From the IMG/VR virus record IMGVR_UViG_3300042453_003477, positions 1 through 28,413 of that record: 28,413 nucleotides of DNA. One strand, written 5' to 3'. This document shows, piece after piece, positions 1 through 8,169 of this stretch. Below the pieces are notes generated by a model that was not told where the DNA came from, ran no database searches, and was given only the letters and a program-made list of their open reading frames with translations. The DNA is from a virus. Position 1 is the first letter of the stretch. Each line of letters begins with the position of its first letter. The translations under genes and the position numbers were made by a program.

Positions 1-56
1 TGATTTTATCCACCTTCGCGCGCGCTCCCGATAAACTTTGAGGGAAAAACTACACA

Positions 57-419
57 ATGCCACGCAAGACCAAAGCGCCGGTAGCCCCTCAGAATGTAGC
101 TCGCGACGTATGGCTGCGCGAACAGCTAGCAGGGCTTGAATCCGATATCGGCGAGGCTCAGGAGTCGCGTTCGTGGCAGGCGGTCGCCGCGCTCCGCAGG
201 CAGGCGCACGCAACGCGGGACGCGCTCGATCAAGTGATCGCCGCAACCGCGCAGCACGCCGACCCGACGGCCGATCTGTCCGACGAGGAACTGATTGCCG
301 GGCTCGTGTCGGTACTCGGCGCCCTACCGGACCACGTCGTTGAACGTGTCGAGGATGCGATCGCCGCGCGGTGGTCAGGGCGCCCGGCGCTCGCCGTGCT
401 CCCGGGCGGTAGCTCGTGA
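57..419 (+). CDS. Putative terminase small subunit
   Basis: A 120-residue, mostly helical acidic protein directly upstream of the large terminase, which it overlaps by four bases (GTGA). Small terminase subunits recognise phage DNA and load it onto the large subunit. I see no clear helix-turn-helix motif, so the call rests mainly on position and size. The middle (about residues 20-65) is a charged helical segment of the kind that could form an oligomerisation coiled coil. A GAGGG element lies 10 nt before the ATG, a rather long spacing. Alternative: a hypothetical protein encoded beside terminase. Confidence 0.55.
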   Translation: MPRKTKAPVAPQNVARDVWLREQLAGLESDIGEAQESRSWQAVAALRRQAHATRDALDQVIAATAQHADPTADLSDEELIAGLVSVLGALPDHVVERVEDAIAARWSGRPALAVLPGGSS

Positions 420-1867
420 TCGAGCTCGCCGCGGCGTGGACCTACGCGCACGCGGTCGCCGACCGCGCCGAGGCGCAGCCCCTCCGGTGGATGCGTTGGC
501 TACCCGTGCAGCACCGGTACCTAGCTTCCGTTGAGCGGTTTCGCTTGCTGCGCGCCGGGAACCAAGCGCTCGGAAAGACGACGGTGGCCCTTGCCGATCT
601 GGCGTTACACGCGCTCGGCGAGCACCCGTACCGCCCGTGCGGGGAGGCCGGAGAATACTGGGTCATTTGCGCCTCGTGGTCGCAGAGCATCGCAATCCAA
701 GCGAAGCTCCACGCGCTGCTACCCGCGGCGAGGCTTCACCCTGACACCGTGTATACGTCGGCCCGTGGTTTCCGCGGCAAAAACCCTGCGGTCGAGGTGC
801 AGCACGCAGGCGGCGGATACTCCATGATCCGTTTCCGGACTACACAGCAGGGCACGCTAAACCTCGCCGGCGCCACGATCCATGGCGCTCTGTTTGACGA
901 GCCTCCGGCGTCGGAGGCCGTCTATGCCGAGGTCGTCAAGCGCGTGCTATCAACGGGTGGGTGGGTGTCGATCGCGATGACACCGATCGGGGCGCCGATT
1001 CAATGGATTCGTGAGGCGGCGCAAGACGGCCGCATTTGGGATTTGCACCAGCCCCTTACACCGGAGGCGTTGATCCCGATCGGGTCGTCCCGTCCGCGGC
1101 GACTCGGCGACGGCACCGTTTGCGATCAGGCGTGGATCGCGCAGATCGAGGCACAGACACCAAGTTACGAGATCCCGGTTCGCGTACACGGTGAATGGGA
1201 AGTGCGGACGACCGACCGCTATTTCGACGTGTTCCGCTCGTCGGGCGATCGGGCGCACGTCCACGCACGCGCCCCGGGCGGCGACGTCAAGTTGAGTCTC
1301 GGGATCGACCACGGGAGCCAGCCCGGTAAACAGATCGCGGTCCTCGTCGCGGTTACCGAGTCGAGCGCGTATCCGCGGATCTACGTCGTGGATCACTACG
1401 TCGATACTTCCGGAGCCGCGACACCGGAGGACGACGCCGCGGGGATCCTTGCCATGCTTCACCGGCACGGGCTCAAATGGCGCGATCTTAGTTTCGTCTA
1501 CGGTGATATTGTGCATATGAAAGGATCAGTCAGGCAGAAATCGAACGCGGACCTCGCGCGCCACCTATGCCGCAGACTGGGCCTCGCGCCCGATACCCTG
1601 TGGCCCTTGATCCGCACTGTGAAACAGGGGAGGGCGAACCAACGCGGCGCCATTCGGATCGCCTCGCGATGGCTTTACCATCAAGCGGTGCGCGACGAGG
1701 GGATCGGCGTGCATCCCCGTTGTACCCGGCTGATCGAGGCGATCGACCGCTACCATCCCGATCGCGACGACGACTACAAGGACCCGATCGACGCGCTGCG
1801 GTACGCGCTCGATCCGTGGATCTGGCGGCAGCCAGCGCGCTCGACCGCGACGATTCAGGTACAGTAG
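416..1867 (+). CDS. terL: Terminase large subunit
   Basis: ATP-driven DNA packaging motor and headful or cos nuclease acting at the portal vertex. The 483-residue length is usual for the family. The ATPase half shows a Walker A-type loop GNQALGKT at residues 48-55 (Lys54) and a Walker B ending ALFDE with Asp161-Glu162. The C-terminal RNase H-fold nuclease shows GIDHG (Asp298), VYGD (Asp364) and a final acidic motif KDPIDALRY (Asp456/Asp459), which together would hold two metals. The GTG start overlaps the stop of the upstream gene as GTGA, suggesting translational coupling. The portal gene follows after 14 nt. Family assignment is secure; the packaging strategy cannot be told from this. Confidence 0.95.
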   Translation: MIELAAAWTYAHAVADRAEAQPLRWMRWLPVQHRYLASVERFRLLRAGNQALGKTTVALADLALHALGEHPYRPCGEAGEYWVICASWSQSIAIQAKLHALLPAARLHPDTVYTSARGFRGKNPAVEVQHAGGGYSMIRFRTTQQGTLNLAGATIHGALFDEPPASEAVYAEVVKRVLSTGGWVSIAMTPIGAPIQWIREAAQDGRIWDLHQPLTPEALIPIGSSRPRRLGDGTVCDQAWIAQIEAQTPSYEIPVRVHGEWEVRTTDRYFDVFRSSGDRAHVHARAPGGDVKLSLGIDHGSQPGKQIAVLVAVTESSAYPRIYVVDHYVDTSGAATPEDDAAGILAMLHRHGLKWRDLSFVYGDIVHMKGSVRQKSNADLARHLCRRLGLAPDTLWPLIRTVKQGRANQRGAIRIASRWLYHQAVRDEGIGVHPRCTRLIEAIDRYHPDRDDDYKDPIDALRYALDPWIWRQPARSTATIQVQ

Positions 1868-1881
1868 CGCGTGGAGCCTAC

Positions 1882-3336
1882 ATGCTGAGCGATCCCCGAA
1901 TCCCGATCCCGCCCCTCCCCAACAACCCCGCCGAGCTCGCGCGGTGGCAGCACACCCGCCTGCGCCGCCGGATGCTCTATGGAGCTTGGCGCGAGGATCT
2001 TGTCGAGCGGATCGAGTGGGCGATCGGGTCGGTGCGCAGAGAGGCGTGGGGTGTCCCTGACCTTTCAAGCAACGTGTTTCGATCGGCGTTCTCGTCGCTG
2101 TCGGTGCTCTACGATCGGCGCCCGACGATCACACACGACAACGCGGCAGCCGGTGCCCGGGTGGCAGCGCTTGCGGCCGGCGCCGGATGGGCGCCCCTCA
2201 TGCAGCGCGTTCAGAGGGATACGCTCGGGATGCGCGAAATGCTCGTCAGGGTTGACGTGTCGATCGCGGCGAACGGGCAGCCAGAGGTAAACTATCGGCC
2301 GGTGTATCCGGACATGGTGCTCGCGGAGTCGAGCCCCGAACGGCCGGACGTTCCGGTAGAGATCTACGAGTTGCGGTTGCGCGCGGACCGAGGCGGGAAG
2401 CCGCGTTGGACCTATGATTATCTGTCGATCGAACCGGGCAAGGATCCGTACTACCGCGTGATTGCGGCGGGCGGCGACGAGTCGGGCGAAGATCTGTCCG
2501 CGGAATACCTCGGCGTCGAGGGCGGGCTTGTCGGCGACGCTTACCCGTATCGCCGGCTGGATGGTACGGTCTACCTGCCTTATGTCCTGTACCATGCCGC
2601 AAAAACGGGTGCGCTATTCGACCCCTTTGAGGCATCGGAGCTTGTCGAAGGCTCGCTAAACGTCGCGGTGCTTTGGACGTTTTGGGGCCATACCGTTCGA
2701 CAAGCGTCGTGGCCACAACGCTACGCGATCGGCGTGCAGGCGCCGGGTGCCACGATCGAGGGGTCGGACGCCTCGACGCTGCGCGAGTCGATCATTCCAG
2801 ACCCGGCGACCGTTTTGCTCTTTGCACCGACTGACGAGAGCATGAGCCCGCAGATCGGTCAATGGGAAGCGGGAGCGGATCCGAACACGTTGCAGGAAGC
2901 GATTAGCCACTACGAACGCCGCATCGCCGCGTTTGCCGGGGTATCGGCCGCGGACGTGATGCGGGTTGCTGGGGACCCGCGCTCGGGGTTCGCGCTCGCG
3001 ATCACACGCGAGGCGGCGCGAGAGGCACAGCGTCGTTTCGAGCCGGTGTTTCGACCAGCTGACGAGGAACTTATGCAGATCACCGCGGCGATGGTCAACG
3101 CGGCGACCGGGGCCAACGACCTCCCCGAATACGGATATCGGGTGCAATACGTCTCCCTCCCGCCGAGCGCGGAGGAACGACAGGGCGAACGCGAACACGT
3201 CCTCGGGCTAATCGGCGCCGGGTTGCTAGATCGGGTCAGCGCGTATCAGCAGCTGCACCCGGGCATTAGTCGCGCGGACGCGGAGTTAGCGTTAGCCGAT
3301 ATTGCGTCGGTAAACGCACGCTATCGTCCGACATAG
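1882..3336 (+). CDS. Portal protein
   Basis: A 484-residue protein placed directly between terminase and scaffold/capsid, the standard portal position. It would form the dodecameric DNA gate at one capsid vertex and dock terminase. The N-terminus is Pro-rich and then Arg-rich (residues 5-40), followed by mixed alpha/beta sequence. A C-terminal helical region carries ERRIAAFAGVS and a long charged helix, as in SPP1 gp6-type portals. The frame stays open further upstream, but that part lies inside terL; the ATG 14 nt after the terL stop fits the compact layout. Family assignment rests on general resemblance and synteny. Confidence 0.85.
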   Translation: MLSDPRIPIPPLPNNPAELARWQHTRLRRRMLYGAWREDLVERIEWAIGSVRREAWGVPDLSSNVFRSAFSSLSVLYDRRPTITHDNAAAGARVAALAAGAGWAPLMQRVQRDTLGMREMLVRVDVSIAANGQPEVNYRPVYPDMVLAESSPERPDVPVEIYELRLRADRGGKPRWTYDYLSIEPGKDPYYRVIAAGGDESGEDLSAEYLGVEGGLVGDAYPYRRLDGTVYLPYVLYHAAKTGALFDPFEASELVEGSLNVAVLWTFWGHTVRQASWPQRYAIGVQAPGATIEGSDASTLRESIIPDPATVLLFAPTDESMSPQIGQWEAGADPNTLQEAISHYERRIAAFAGVSAADVMRVAGDPRSGFALAITREAAREAQRRFEPVFRPADEELMQITAAMVNAATGANDLPEYGYRVQYVSLPPSAEERQGEREHVLGLIGAGLLDRVSAYQQLHPGISRADAELALADIASVNARYRPT

Positions 3337-3345
3337 GGAGGCATC

Positions 3346-3981
3346 ATGGTAGATCCGCAGGCGCAGGCACCCGAACCCGTCGAAGCGACGGAGGATAAGG
3401 CCGTACCGTACGAGCGTTTCCAGCAGGTTACCAAGGGGCGGCGTGAGGCGCTCGCCCGGGTCGCCGAGTTGGAGGACCAGCTCCGCACGTTGCAGGCGGA
3501 AGCGGGGACGGCGCGAACGCTTGCCGACTCCCTGCGCGACGCGGAGGGCCGGTTGTCCGCGCAGGCGGCGGAATGGCAAGCGGAGCGCGACCTTTGGCGG
3601 GCTGGACTCACCGACCCCGAAGGGATCGAGGTGGCCCGCATGTTTTACGGCAAACTCGACGCGGACAAACGCCCCCCTATGGGCGAGTGGTTGAACCAGC
3701 TCAAATCCGATCCGTCGTCGGCACCGCGGGCGCTCGCCGCATACCTCGCCGCGAGCGGCGCCCCGGCGCCGGCGCCCTCGGCGGCGGAACCGGAGCCGCC
3801 CGCCCGGCCGGCGCCCCCGAACCCGAACCGGGGCGCGGCGTCGAGCTCGGCGGCCGCGGCGGCGACCGCGCAGGGGTTCGACGCGGCCACGATAAAGCGG
3901 CTCGCCGACGAAGCACGACGGACCGGCGATTATTCCAAGCTACGCGAGGCCATGCCGGCGATCCGCGCGTCGCTCCGCTGA
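3346..3981 (+). CDS. Putative capsid scaffolding protein
   Basis: A 211-residue acidic protein preceded by a good ribosome-binding site (AGGGAGG). It has a heptad-like coiled coil (about residues 28-82), then a globular or helical section (about 85-135), an Ala/Pro-rich disordered linker (about 140-178) and a short basic C-terminal helix ending in RASLR. A coiled coil plus a basic C-terminal helix between portal and major capsid protein is the usual scaffold architecture; the basic tail typically contacts coat protein. No serine protease motif is visible, so a maturation protease is not evident here or nearby. Confidence 0.75.
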   Translation: MVDPQAQAPEPVEATEDKAVPYERFQQVTKGRREALARVAELEDQLRTLQAEAGTARTLADSLRDAEGRLSAQAAEWQAERDLWRAGLTDPEGIEVARMFYGKLDADKRPPMGEWLNQLKSDPSSAPRALAAYLAASGAPAPAPSAAEPEPPARPAPPNPNRGAASSSAAAAATAQGFDAATIKRLADEARRTGDYSKLREAMPAIRASLR

Positions 3982-4067
3982 TCCTCGGTACGGTGGATCG
4001 AGTATTCTCGATTCGCCCCCGTTACGGGCGTCGCCGACGATCACAAAGTTACTAGGGGGAACCTACC
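3982..4067 (+). promoter_or_regulatory. Pre-capsid leader with hairpins and strong RBS
   Basis: The 86-nt gap before the capsid gene holds a CGAG-TATT-CTCG hairpin, a CGCCC...GGGCG stem and an 11-bp palindrome CGTCGCCGACG at 4029-4039. An AGGGGG ribosome-binding site lies 8 nt before the capsid ATG. A -10-like TATTCT lies at 4003-4008, but no matching -35 element is visible 17 nt upstream. The structure may tune capsid expression or mRNA stability; this is inference. Confidence 0.4.
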
Positions 4068-4991
4068 ATGGCTGACGAGATCATCTATTCTGGCATCGCG
4101 GACCTTCGCACCGCGCAGGCGCTCAGCGCCGAAATTCTGTTGCTGCTCGCGGACCGAAATGCGCTTCCCAACCACCCTTCGCTCGTTTATGCGGGTGACG
4201 CGGTTGGCCGCGGCTCCGCGGTCTTGAAGGTGCCGGGCGTCGGCCTCGGCGGTTATGATCTGTTGACCGCCCCGGGCGATGGTAGCGCCGTCGCAAACAC
4301 CGCTCTCACCGACGCGGCGTACACGGTGACCGTCGCCCGATACAGCAAGAGCTACGAGGCCAGCGACCTCGCCCGCTTGACCGACCCGGCGAACGGCAAG
4401 ATCAAGATCGGCGAATTCGCGATGGATGCGGTGCAAAGCGCAAATAATACCCTCGTGTCGCTTGTGGCGAACGTCACCGATGATTTTACCGCGACGGTCG
4501 GTGCGACTGGCGTTGACCTCTCGGTGGCGAACTTCCTCGCCGCGATCCAGACTCTGGAAGTTGCGAAAAACGTTGGGCCTTACATGGCTATCCTGCACCC
4601 GCAACAAATGGGCGACCTCCGCACGGCGATCGCGTCGGTTACCGGTGGCGCGGTTCAATGGTTGCCGGCCTCGCAAGAGCAAATCCAGATCCTCGGCAAC
4701 GGGTACCGCGGCCAATGGATGGGCGTGGATCTGTTTAGCTCGTCATACGTCCCCACCGCGAACGCCGGGGCCGATCGGGCGGGCGGCATGTTCGCGCGCG
4801 GGGCGGTCCTTTGGGCCGATTCCTCGATCCCCGAAGAAAACGACGCGAACCAGCTGATCCTCGCGAACAAGATCATGTTTGAGCGTGAGCGTACCGCAAA
4901 GTCGGGGTTGACCGCCTATGTTACGCACTATTACGTCGGCGTGTCCAAGGGGATCGACGCCGCGGGCGTCTCGATCATCACCGACGCCTGA
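4068..4991 (+). CDS. Major capsid protein
   Basis: A 307-residue protein right after the scaffold-like gene, with its own leader and followed by a strong terminator, as expected for the most abundant virion protein. The sequence resembles HK97-fold coats: an N-terminal helix, a beta-rich E-loop-like stretch (about residues 45-95, with a Val/Ala strand leading into ARYSKSYEASDLARL), a spine-helix region around 120-145, a P-domain around 160-215 with AILHPQQMGDLR, and a C-terminal A-domain ending in beta strands. No protease-type delta domain is apparent. Particle mass spectrometry would settle it. Confidence 0.88.
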   Translation: MADEIIYSGIADLRTAQALSAEILLLLADRNALPNHPSLVYAGDAVGRGSAVLKVPGVGLGGYDLLTAPGDGSAVANTALTDAAYTVTVARYSKSYEASDLARLTDPANGKIKIGEFAMDAVQSANNTLVSLVANVTDDFTATVGATGVDLSVANFLAAIQTLEVAKNVGPYMAILHPQQMGDLRTAIASVTGGAVQWLPASQEQIQILGNGYRGQWMGVDLFSSSYVPTANAGADRAGGMFARGAVLWADSSIPEENDANQLILANKIMFERERTAKSGLTAYVTHYYVGVSKGIDAAGVSIITDA

Positions 4992-5057
4992 GTGAGTTAG
5001 CGGCGCCCCGGGCGGCGGTCCCCGCCTTCCGGAGCGTCCGCCCGGGCCGACGCTTTA

Positions 5058-5081
5058 CCCCGCCCCCGTGGCGGGGTTTTT
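5058..5081 (+). terminator. Intrinsic terminator after capsid gene
   Basis: A perfect seven-pair GC stem, CCCCGCC and GGCGGGG, encloses a five-base loop CCCGT and is followed at once by five T residues and then CGTTTC. It sits 66 nt after the capsid stop and 32 nt before the next gene. It likely ends or attenuates the capsid transcript and so helps keep capsid mRNA more abundant than downstream tail mRNA. Confidence 0.9.
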
Positions 5082-5113
5082 CGTTTCGGGCTACGGACTA
5101 CCCGGGAGGCTAC

Positions 5114-5803
5114 ATGGCGAAACTCAAAAACGCATCCACACCCGAATCCGCGCCGGCGCCGGCGAGCTCGCCGAGTGCGAACGCATGGTCGCCGACGTTC
5201 ACCGAGGAAGCGCGGGTCAATCTGCCCCGCTTGCCAGCTACGCCGCCGCGGCTGCTCATGTGGCATCCGGAGCGGTGGACGGTCATGCAGGGCAAGGTGA
5301 TTCCGCTCATGGGTTCGATCAAGCTGCAAGCGGGGATCAACCGGATGCGTCAGGGCGGCGACGGCCGGTTCCAGAAATTGGAGACCGAGGCTACCGCGGA
5401 GGAAGCGGGGTGGCGCGTGATCGCGACGGACGTGGACGGCCCGGGTACGAGCTACATTCAGCAGGTTGCCCCTGGCGTTTTCCTGTCTCGCTGGGAGCGC
5501 GCGTTCCCGGGGTCGAGTCACACCGAGGTGGATGAAGCCGGATACGCCGGGTGGTGCCGTAGTTTGATCGACCGTGGGATCGTCGCCCGGGCGGCGCCCT
5601 ACGTTCTCGAAATGCTACGGAGCAAGCGTCAGCGCGAACACGACGATCTGCTCGATAAGGTCGCGGTGTCGCCGAGTGTCCGCGCGTTGATCGCTCGACT
5701 GGCCGCGGATATCGCGGCGATCGACGACGAGCTCGCCCGGTACGGTAGGGGAGAGGCAGCGGCCGGGCAAGCGGTCGGCCTCGACGCGCTTGGGGTGGAA
5801 TAA
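5114..5803 (+). CDS. Hypothetical virion-module protein
   Basis: A 229-residue protein of unknown function just after the capsid terminator. The first 30 residues are Ala/Pro/Ser-rich and probably disordered. A central section (residues 45-140) has PRLLMWHPERW and several short strands. The C-terminal third is helical and highly charged with a likely coiled coil (about 170-215). The ribosome-binding site GGGAGG precedes the ATG by 5 nt. The stop overlaps the next gene as TAATG. Position suggests a head-associated role such as a decoration, internal or completion protein, but nothing in the sequence proves it. Confidence 0.8.
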   Translation: MAKLKNASTPESAPAPASSPSANAWSPTFTEEARVNLPRLPATPPRLLMWHPERWTVMQGKVIPLMGSIKLQAGINRMRQGGDGRFQKLETEATAEEAGWRVIATDVDGPGTSYIQQVAPGVFLSRWERAFPGSSHTEVDEAGYAGWCRSLIDRGIVARAAPYVLEMLRSKRQREHDDLLDKVAVSPSVRALIARLAADIAAIDDELARYGRGEAAAGQAVGLDALGVE

Positions 5804-5985
5804 TGCCGAACGAACCGGATCATAGCTCGCGGAAGGCCACCGAATCCAACGGCTACCAGCGGTTGCGCGAGGCGGGGATCCGACACTCCGACGCTGTGAG
5901 TATCGCACGGCAAGCGTCGGAAACGGTGCATCGAAACGCCGATAAGCAGAACAGCGATCGCGGGGGCAACGGTGGCCGCCGCTGA
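5803..5985 (+). CDS. Small hypothetical protein (60 aa)
   Basis: A short, very polar protein rich in Arg, Asn, Ser and Gly with no Cys and no membrane segment. Its ATG shares a base with the preceding stop (TAATG) and its end overlaps the next gene by 14 nt, so it fits a tightly coupled operon. A helical middle (residues 18-45, around REAGIRHSDAVSIARQA) could be a small DNA- or protein-binding helix pair. Function unknown. Confidence 0.6.
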   Translation: MPNEPDHSSRKATESNGYQRLREAGIRHSDAVSIARQASETVHRNADKQNSDRGGNGGRR

Positions 5986-6730
5986 CACGCTCTATACCGC
6001 GCGGTTCCAGCTGCCTGAGTTGCTGGAAAGATCGCGGGATAACCTGATCAAGGTGCCGATCTATCGGGCCGGTGCGCTTGTCGCGCCGGCGTCGGCGACG
6101 GTGTCGGTGTACGATTCTGCGGGCGTCGCGCTGGTCAACGCGCAGGCCGCGACGATCACGGGGTCGATCGCGCAATACAACGTGCTCGCGACGGCGCTCG
6201 CAGGCAGCAGCTACGGCGAGGGCTACCGCGTCGAATGGCTGGCGACCATGCCCGACGGGACCACGCGGACGTTCGACGTCGAGGCGCTGCTCGTGCGGCG
6301 GGCGTTGTTCCCGGTCGTGACGGAGGCCGATCTTTACCGTGTTTCGTCGGCGCTCGATCCGTCGGGCCCGGCGTGCATCCACGCCGAAACGTCGTTCGCC
6401 ACGAAACTTGATGAAGCGTGGATCCAGATTCAAGGCCGGCTATTGGCGCAGGGGCGCAGGCCGAACCTCGTGCTCAGCCCGCAGGCGATGCGCGACCCGC
6501 ACCTGTATCTGTCGCTGGCATTGATCTACGAGGATTTTTCGACGCGGCTCAATGCGGCCTATGCGGCCACGGCCGGCATGTATCGCGCCGAGTATGAGGC
6601 GGCGCTGACGCGGGTTCGTTTCCTGTACGACGAAACCGACGATAATGGACGGTCGGGAAGCCGTGATCGGAAAGGCCCGGCGGTGTCCTCGCTGTGGCTG
6701 TCCTCGCGCGGGTTTCGCTCGTGGCCGTGA
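5972..6730 (+). CDS. Putative head-tail connector protein
   Basis: A 252-residue protein starting at GTG. The N-terminal half (to about residue 108) is a beta-rich segment, Ig-like in appearance, with VPIYRAGALVAPASATVSVYD at its core. The second half (about 110-215) is all-helical, beginning VTEADLYRVSSAL. It resembles the helical connector proteins (gp6/gp15-type) that form the ring under the portal. The last 35 residues are Arg/Ser-rich and look poorly ordered. Its end overlaps the next gene as GTGA. The call rests on fold impression and position. Confidence 0.55.
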   Translation: MAAADTLYTARFQLPELLERSRDNLIKVPIYRAGALVAPASATVSVYDSAGVALVNAQAATITGSIAQYNVLATALAGSSYGEGYRVEWLATMPDGTTRTFDVEALLVRRALFPVVTEADLYRVSSALDPSGPACIHAETSFATKLDEAWIQIQGRLLAQGRRPNLVLSPQAMRDPHLYLSLALIYEDFSTRLNAAYAATAGMYRAEYEAALTRVRFLYDETDDNGRSGSRDRKGPAVSSLWLSSRGFRSWP

Positions 6731-7176
6731 TCGCGGTATCGGCGCTGCGGCAGCGGGTAGCGGCGGCGGTCGAGGCGCTCGGCACGCCTAGCGCTTGGCG
6801 GGAATCGCGTTGGAACTACAACGATTTCCCTCGTGATCCCGGCACGTATGCACACCTTGCCTTTGCTGTCGGTGCGCCGATTACCCGATTCACGACGATC
6901 ATGGAGAGCTATCGCCACAAACGGGGTGCGGACGGCGGCCTCGTCGACACCGAGCTCGCGGTCCGGTGGACCTTCCGTTTACGAGGCGATCGGCAAGTCG
7001 GCGACTATGACGCGGCGCTCGACGCAGAGGCCGCGCTCGTGCAGGCGATCGCCGGGGCGTCGCTTGTGAACGCGCATATCGGCCAGACGCAGGCGCGTCG
7101 CTCGGTGGTCGGGGACGGCGCTTGGTTGCTTGGTGAGGTGTCGGTGATTGCGCAGCACCGGCTCGCGCTGCAATAG
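6727..7176 (+). CDS. Putative tail terminator / completion protein
   Basis: A 149-residue alpha/beta protein immediately upstream of the tail tube gene. It starts with a helix (ALRQRVAAAVEALGTP) followed by alternating strands and a C-terminal helix-strand, matching the general shape of phage tail terminator proteins (lambda gpU-like or gp37-like), which cap the tail and bind the head. The frame extends upstream to GTG at 6694, but the GTG at 6727 makes a GTGA overlap with the previous gene, the junction type used repeatedly here, so I prefer it. Function is inferred from position. Confidence 0.5.
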   Translation: MIAVSALRQRVAAAVEALGTPSAWRESRWNYNDFPRDPGTYAHLAFAVGAPITRFTTIMESYRHKRGADGGLVDTELAVRWTFRLRGDRQVGDYDAALDAEAALVQAIAGASLVNAHIGQTQARRSVVGDGAWLLGEVSVIAQHRLALQ

Positions 7177-7210
7177 CCGGCGGTCGGTACAGTACGCACA
7201 GGGGGATATC

Positions 7211-7714
7211 ATGCCGAATAGCACAGTTGTAAAGAATATGGCCGATGGAACCATCGTTCTCAAAGACGGGACCGGCACGCCGATCAGCGTGACGGTCAAG
7301 TTTGACAACGCGGATTTTTCGATCGACGGCCTCAAAGCTAAGCTGCGCGAGACTACCGCGTACCAACATCGCGGCGTTCTTTCGTCGGTCCGCCACACGA
7401 CGCGAACCTTCCCCACCGGCACGCTTACCTGCTCCATGTCGGAGTTTACCTCAGCGACGGCGACGAGCGTTTCCGATGCGATCCTCAAAAACGGCGCGTT
7501 CACCTCGGCGGTTTCGACGTTGGGCGCGAGCGCTGACGTATACACCCTCGATATCGTGGTTACCGAGGAGGGGACTAACTTCGGCGATAGTGCGGATCAT
7601 ACGTTCACTTTGGAAGACTGCGAGTGTTCGCTTGCGTATTCCGAAGGCGATCCCAACACGTTCTCGATCAGCTTCACCTGTTACGGTGCGGTGTCTGGCG
7701 ACCTCGCGATCTAG
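7211..7714 (+). CDS. Major tail (tube) protein
   Basis: A 167-residue beta-rich protein with few long helices, preceded by AGGGGG eight bases before the ATG. Alternating strands, a central loop around residues 45-70 and a C-terminal beta segment (NTFSISFTCYGAVSGDLAI) are as in siphovirus tail tube proteins, which stack as hexamers around the tape measure. The order tube protein, frameshifted chaperone, tape measure supports the call. The frame is open upstream to 7148 but that part overlaps the previous gene and lacks an RBS. Two cysteines lie close together (ECEC-like, DCECS) near the C-terminus. Confidence 0.8.
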   Translation: MPNSTVVKNMADGTIVLKDGTGTPISVTVKFDNADFSIDGLKAKLRETTAYQHRGVLSSVRHTTRTFPTGTLTCSMSEFTSATATSVSDAILKNGAFTSAVSTLGASADVYTLDIVVTEEGTNFGDSADHTFTLEDCECSLAYSEGDPNTFSISFTCYGAVSGDLAI

Positions 7715-7741
7715 CCCGTCGACCGCCGCTCGTGCTATGCT

Positions 7742-7768
7742 GGCCCGTGGCCCCTTTGGGCGCGGGCC
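7742..7768 (+). promoter_or_regulatory. GC-rich hairpin between tube and chaperone genes
   Basis: A nested hairpin: outer arms GGCCCG/CGGGCC and inner arms GCCC/GGGC around a CTTT loop, with a small asymmetric internal loop. It is followed by a short T-containing stretch (CTTACTTT) rather than a clean T-run. It could be a leaky terminator or attenuator lowering expression of the chaperone relative to the tube protein, or an mRNA 3'-end stabiliser. A -10-like TATGCT overlaps its 5' edge. Confidence 0.5.
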
Positions 7769-7788
7769 GCTTACTTTGGGGGGAAGGC

Positions 7789-8169
7789 ATGGAGACGATC
7801 ACGGTCAAACTCGGCGAACGGACGATCGAGGGCGCGCTTCCGGCGTCCTACGCGGTGCGGCACGAGGTAGTTGCCACCGGCGGACAGAACGTACAGCGGG
7901 CGTTTGCCGCGGCGTTGGGAGTATGCTGTCCGCGCGTGGAGCGTATGGTGTCCGCGCAGCGGCCTACGAAGCTCAGCTACGAGGCGTGTAACTACCAGCC
8001 GCTTCGGTATGGCGGCGAGCTGATCGACGCGCTGGTTGGGGCCGGTGTACCGCTCGCGCAGGTTCTGGAAGCAGGCGCCGAGTGCTTCCGGCGCATGGCG
8101 GAAACTTTGATCACCGAGGCCGAGGTCGTCGCGGCGGTGGGAAACTCCGAGCCCCCGACGGGGGGCTAA
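7789..8169 (+). CDS. Tail assembly chaperone, short form (gpG-like)
   Basis: A 126-residue zero-frame product, the G-type chaperone that coats the tape measure during tail assembly. The N-terminus is a small beta segment (METITVKLGERTIEG), followed by helices. Preceded by GGGGGGAAGG, a strong ribosome-binding site. The reading frame ends at TAA directly after a run G GGG GGC that is a perfect -1 slippery heptamer, and the -1 frame stays open for another 60 codons. Known biology: lambda G and GT are made in a fixed ratio by this mechanism. The four cysteines are scattered and do not suggest metal binding. Confidence 0.85.
   Translation: METITVKLGERTIEGALPASYAVRHEVVATGGQNVQRAFAAALGVCCPRVERMVSAQRPTKLSYEACNYQPLRYGGELIDALVGAGVPLAQVLEAGAECFRRMAETLITEAEVVAAVGNSEPPTGG

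Noticed and set aside
1567-1881. In-frame upstream extension of the portal frame
   Set aside because: It lies wholly inside the terminase gene, in another frame, and the ATG at 1882 fits the gene spacing.
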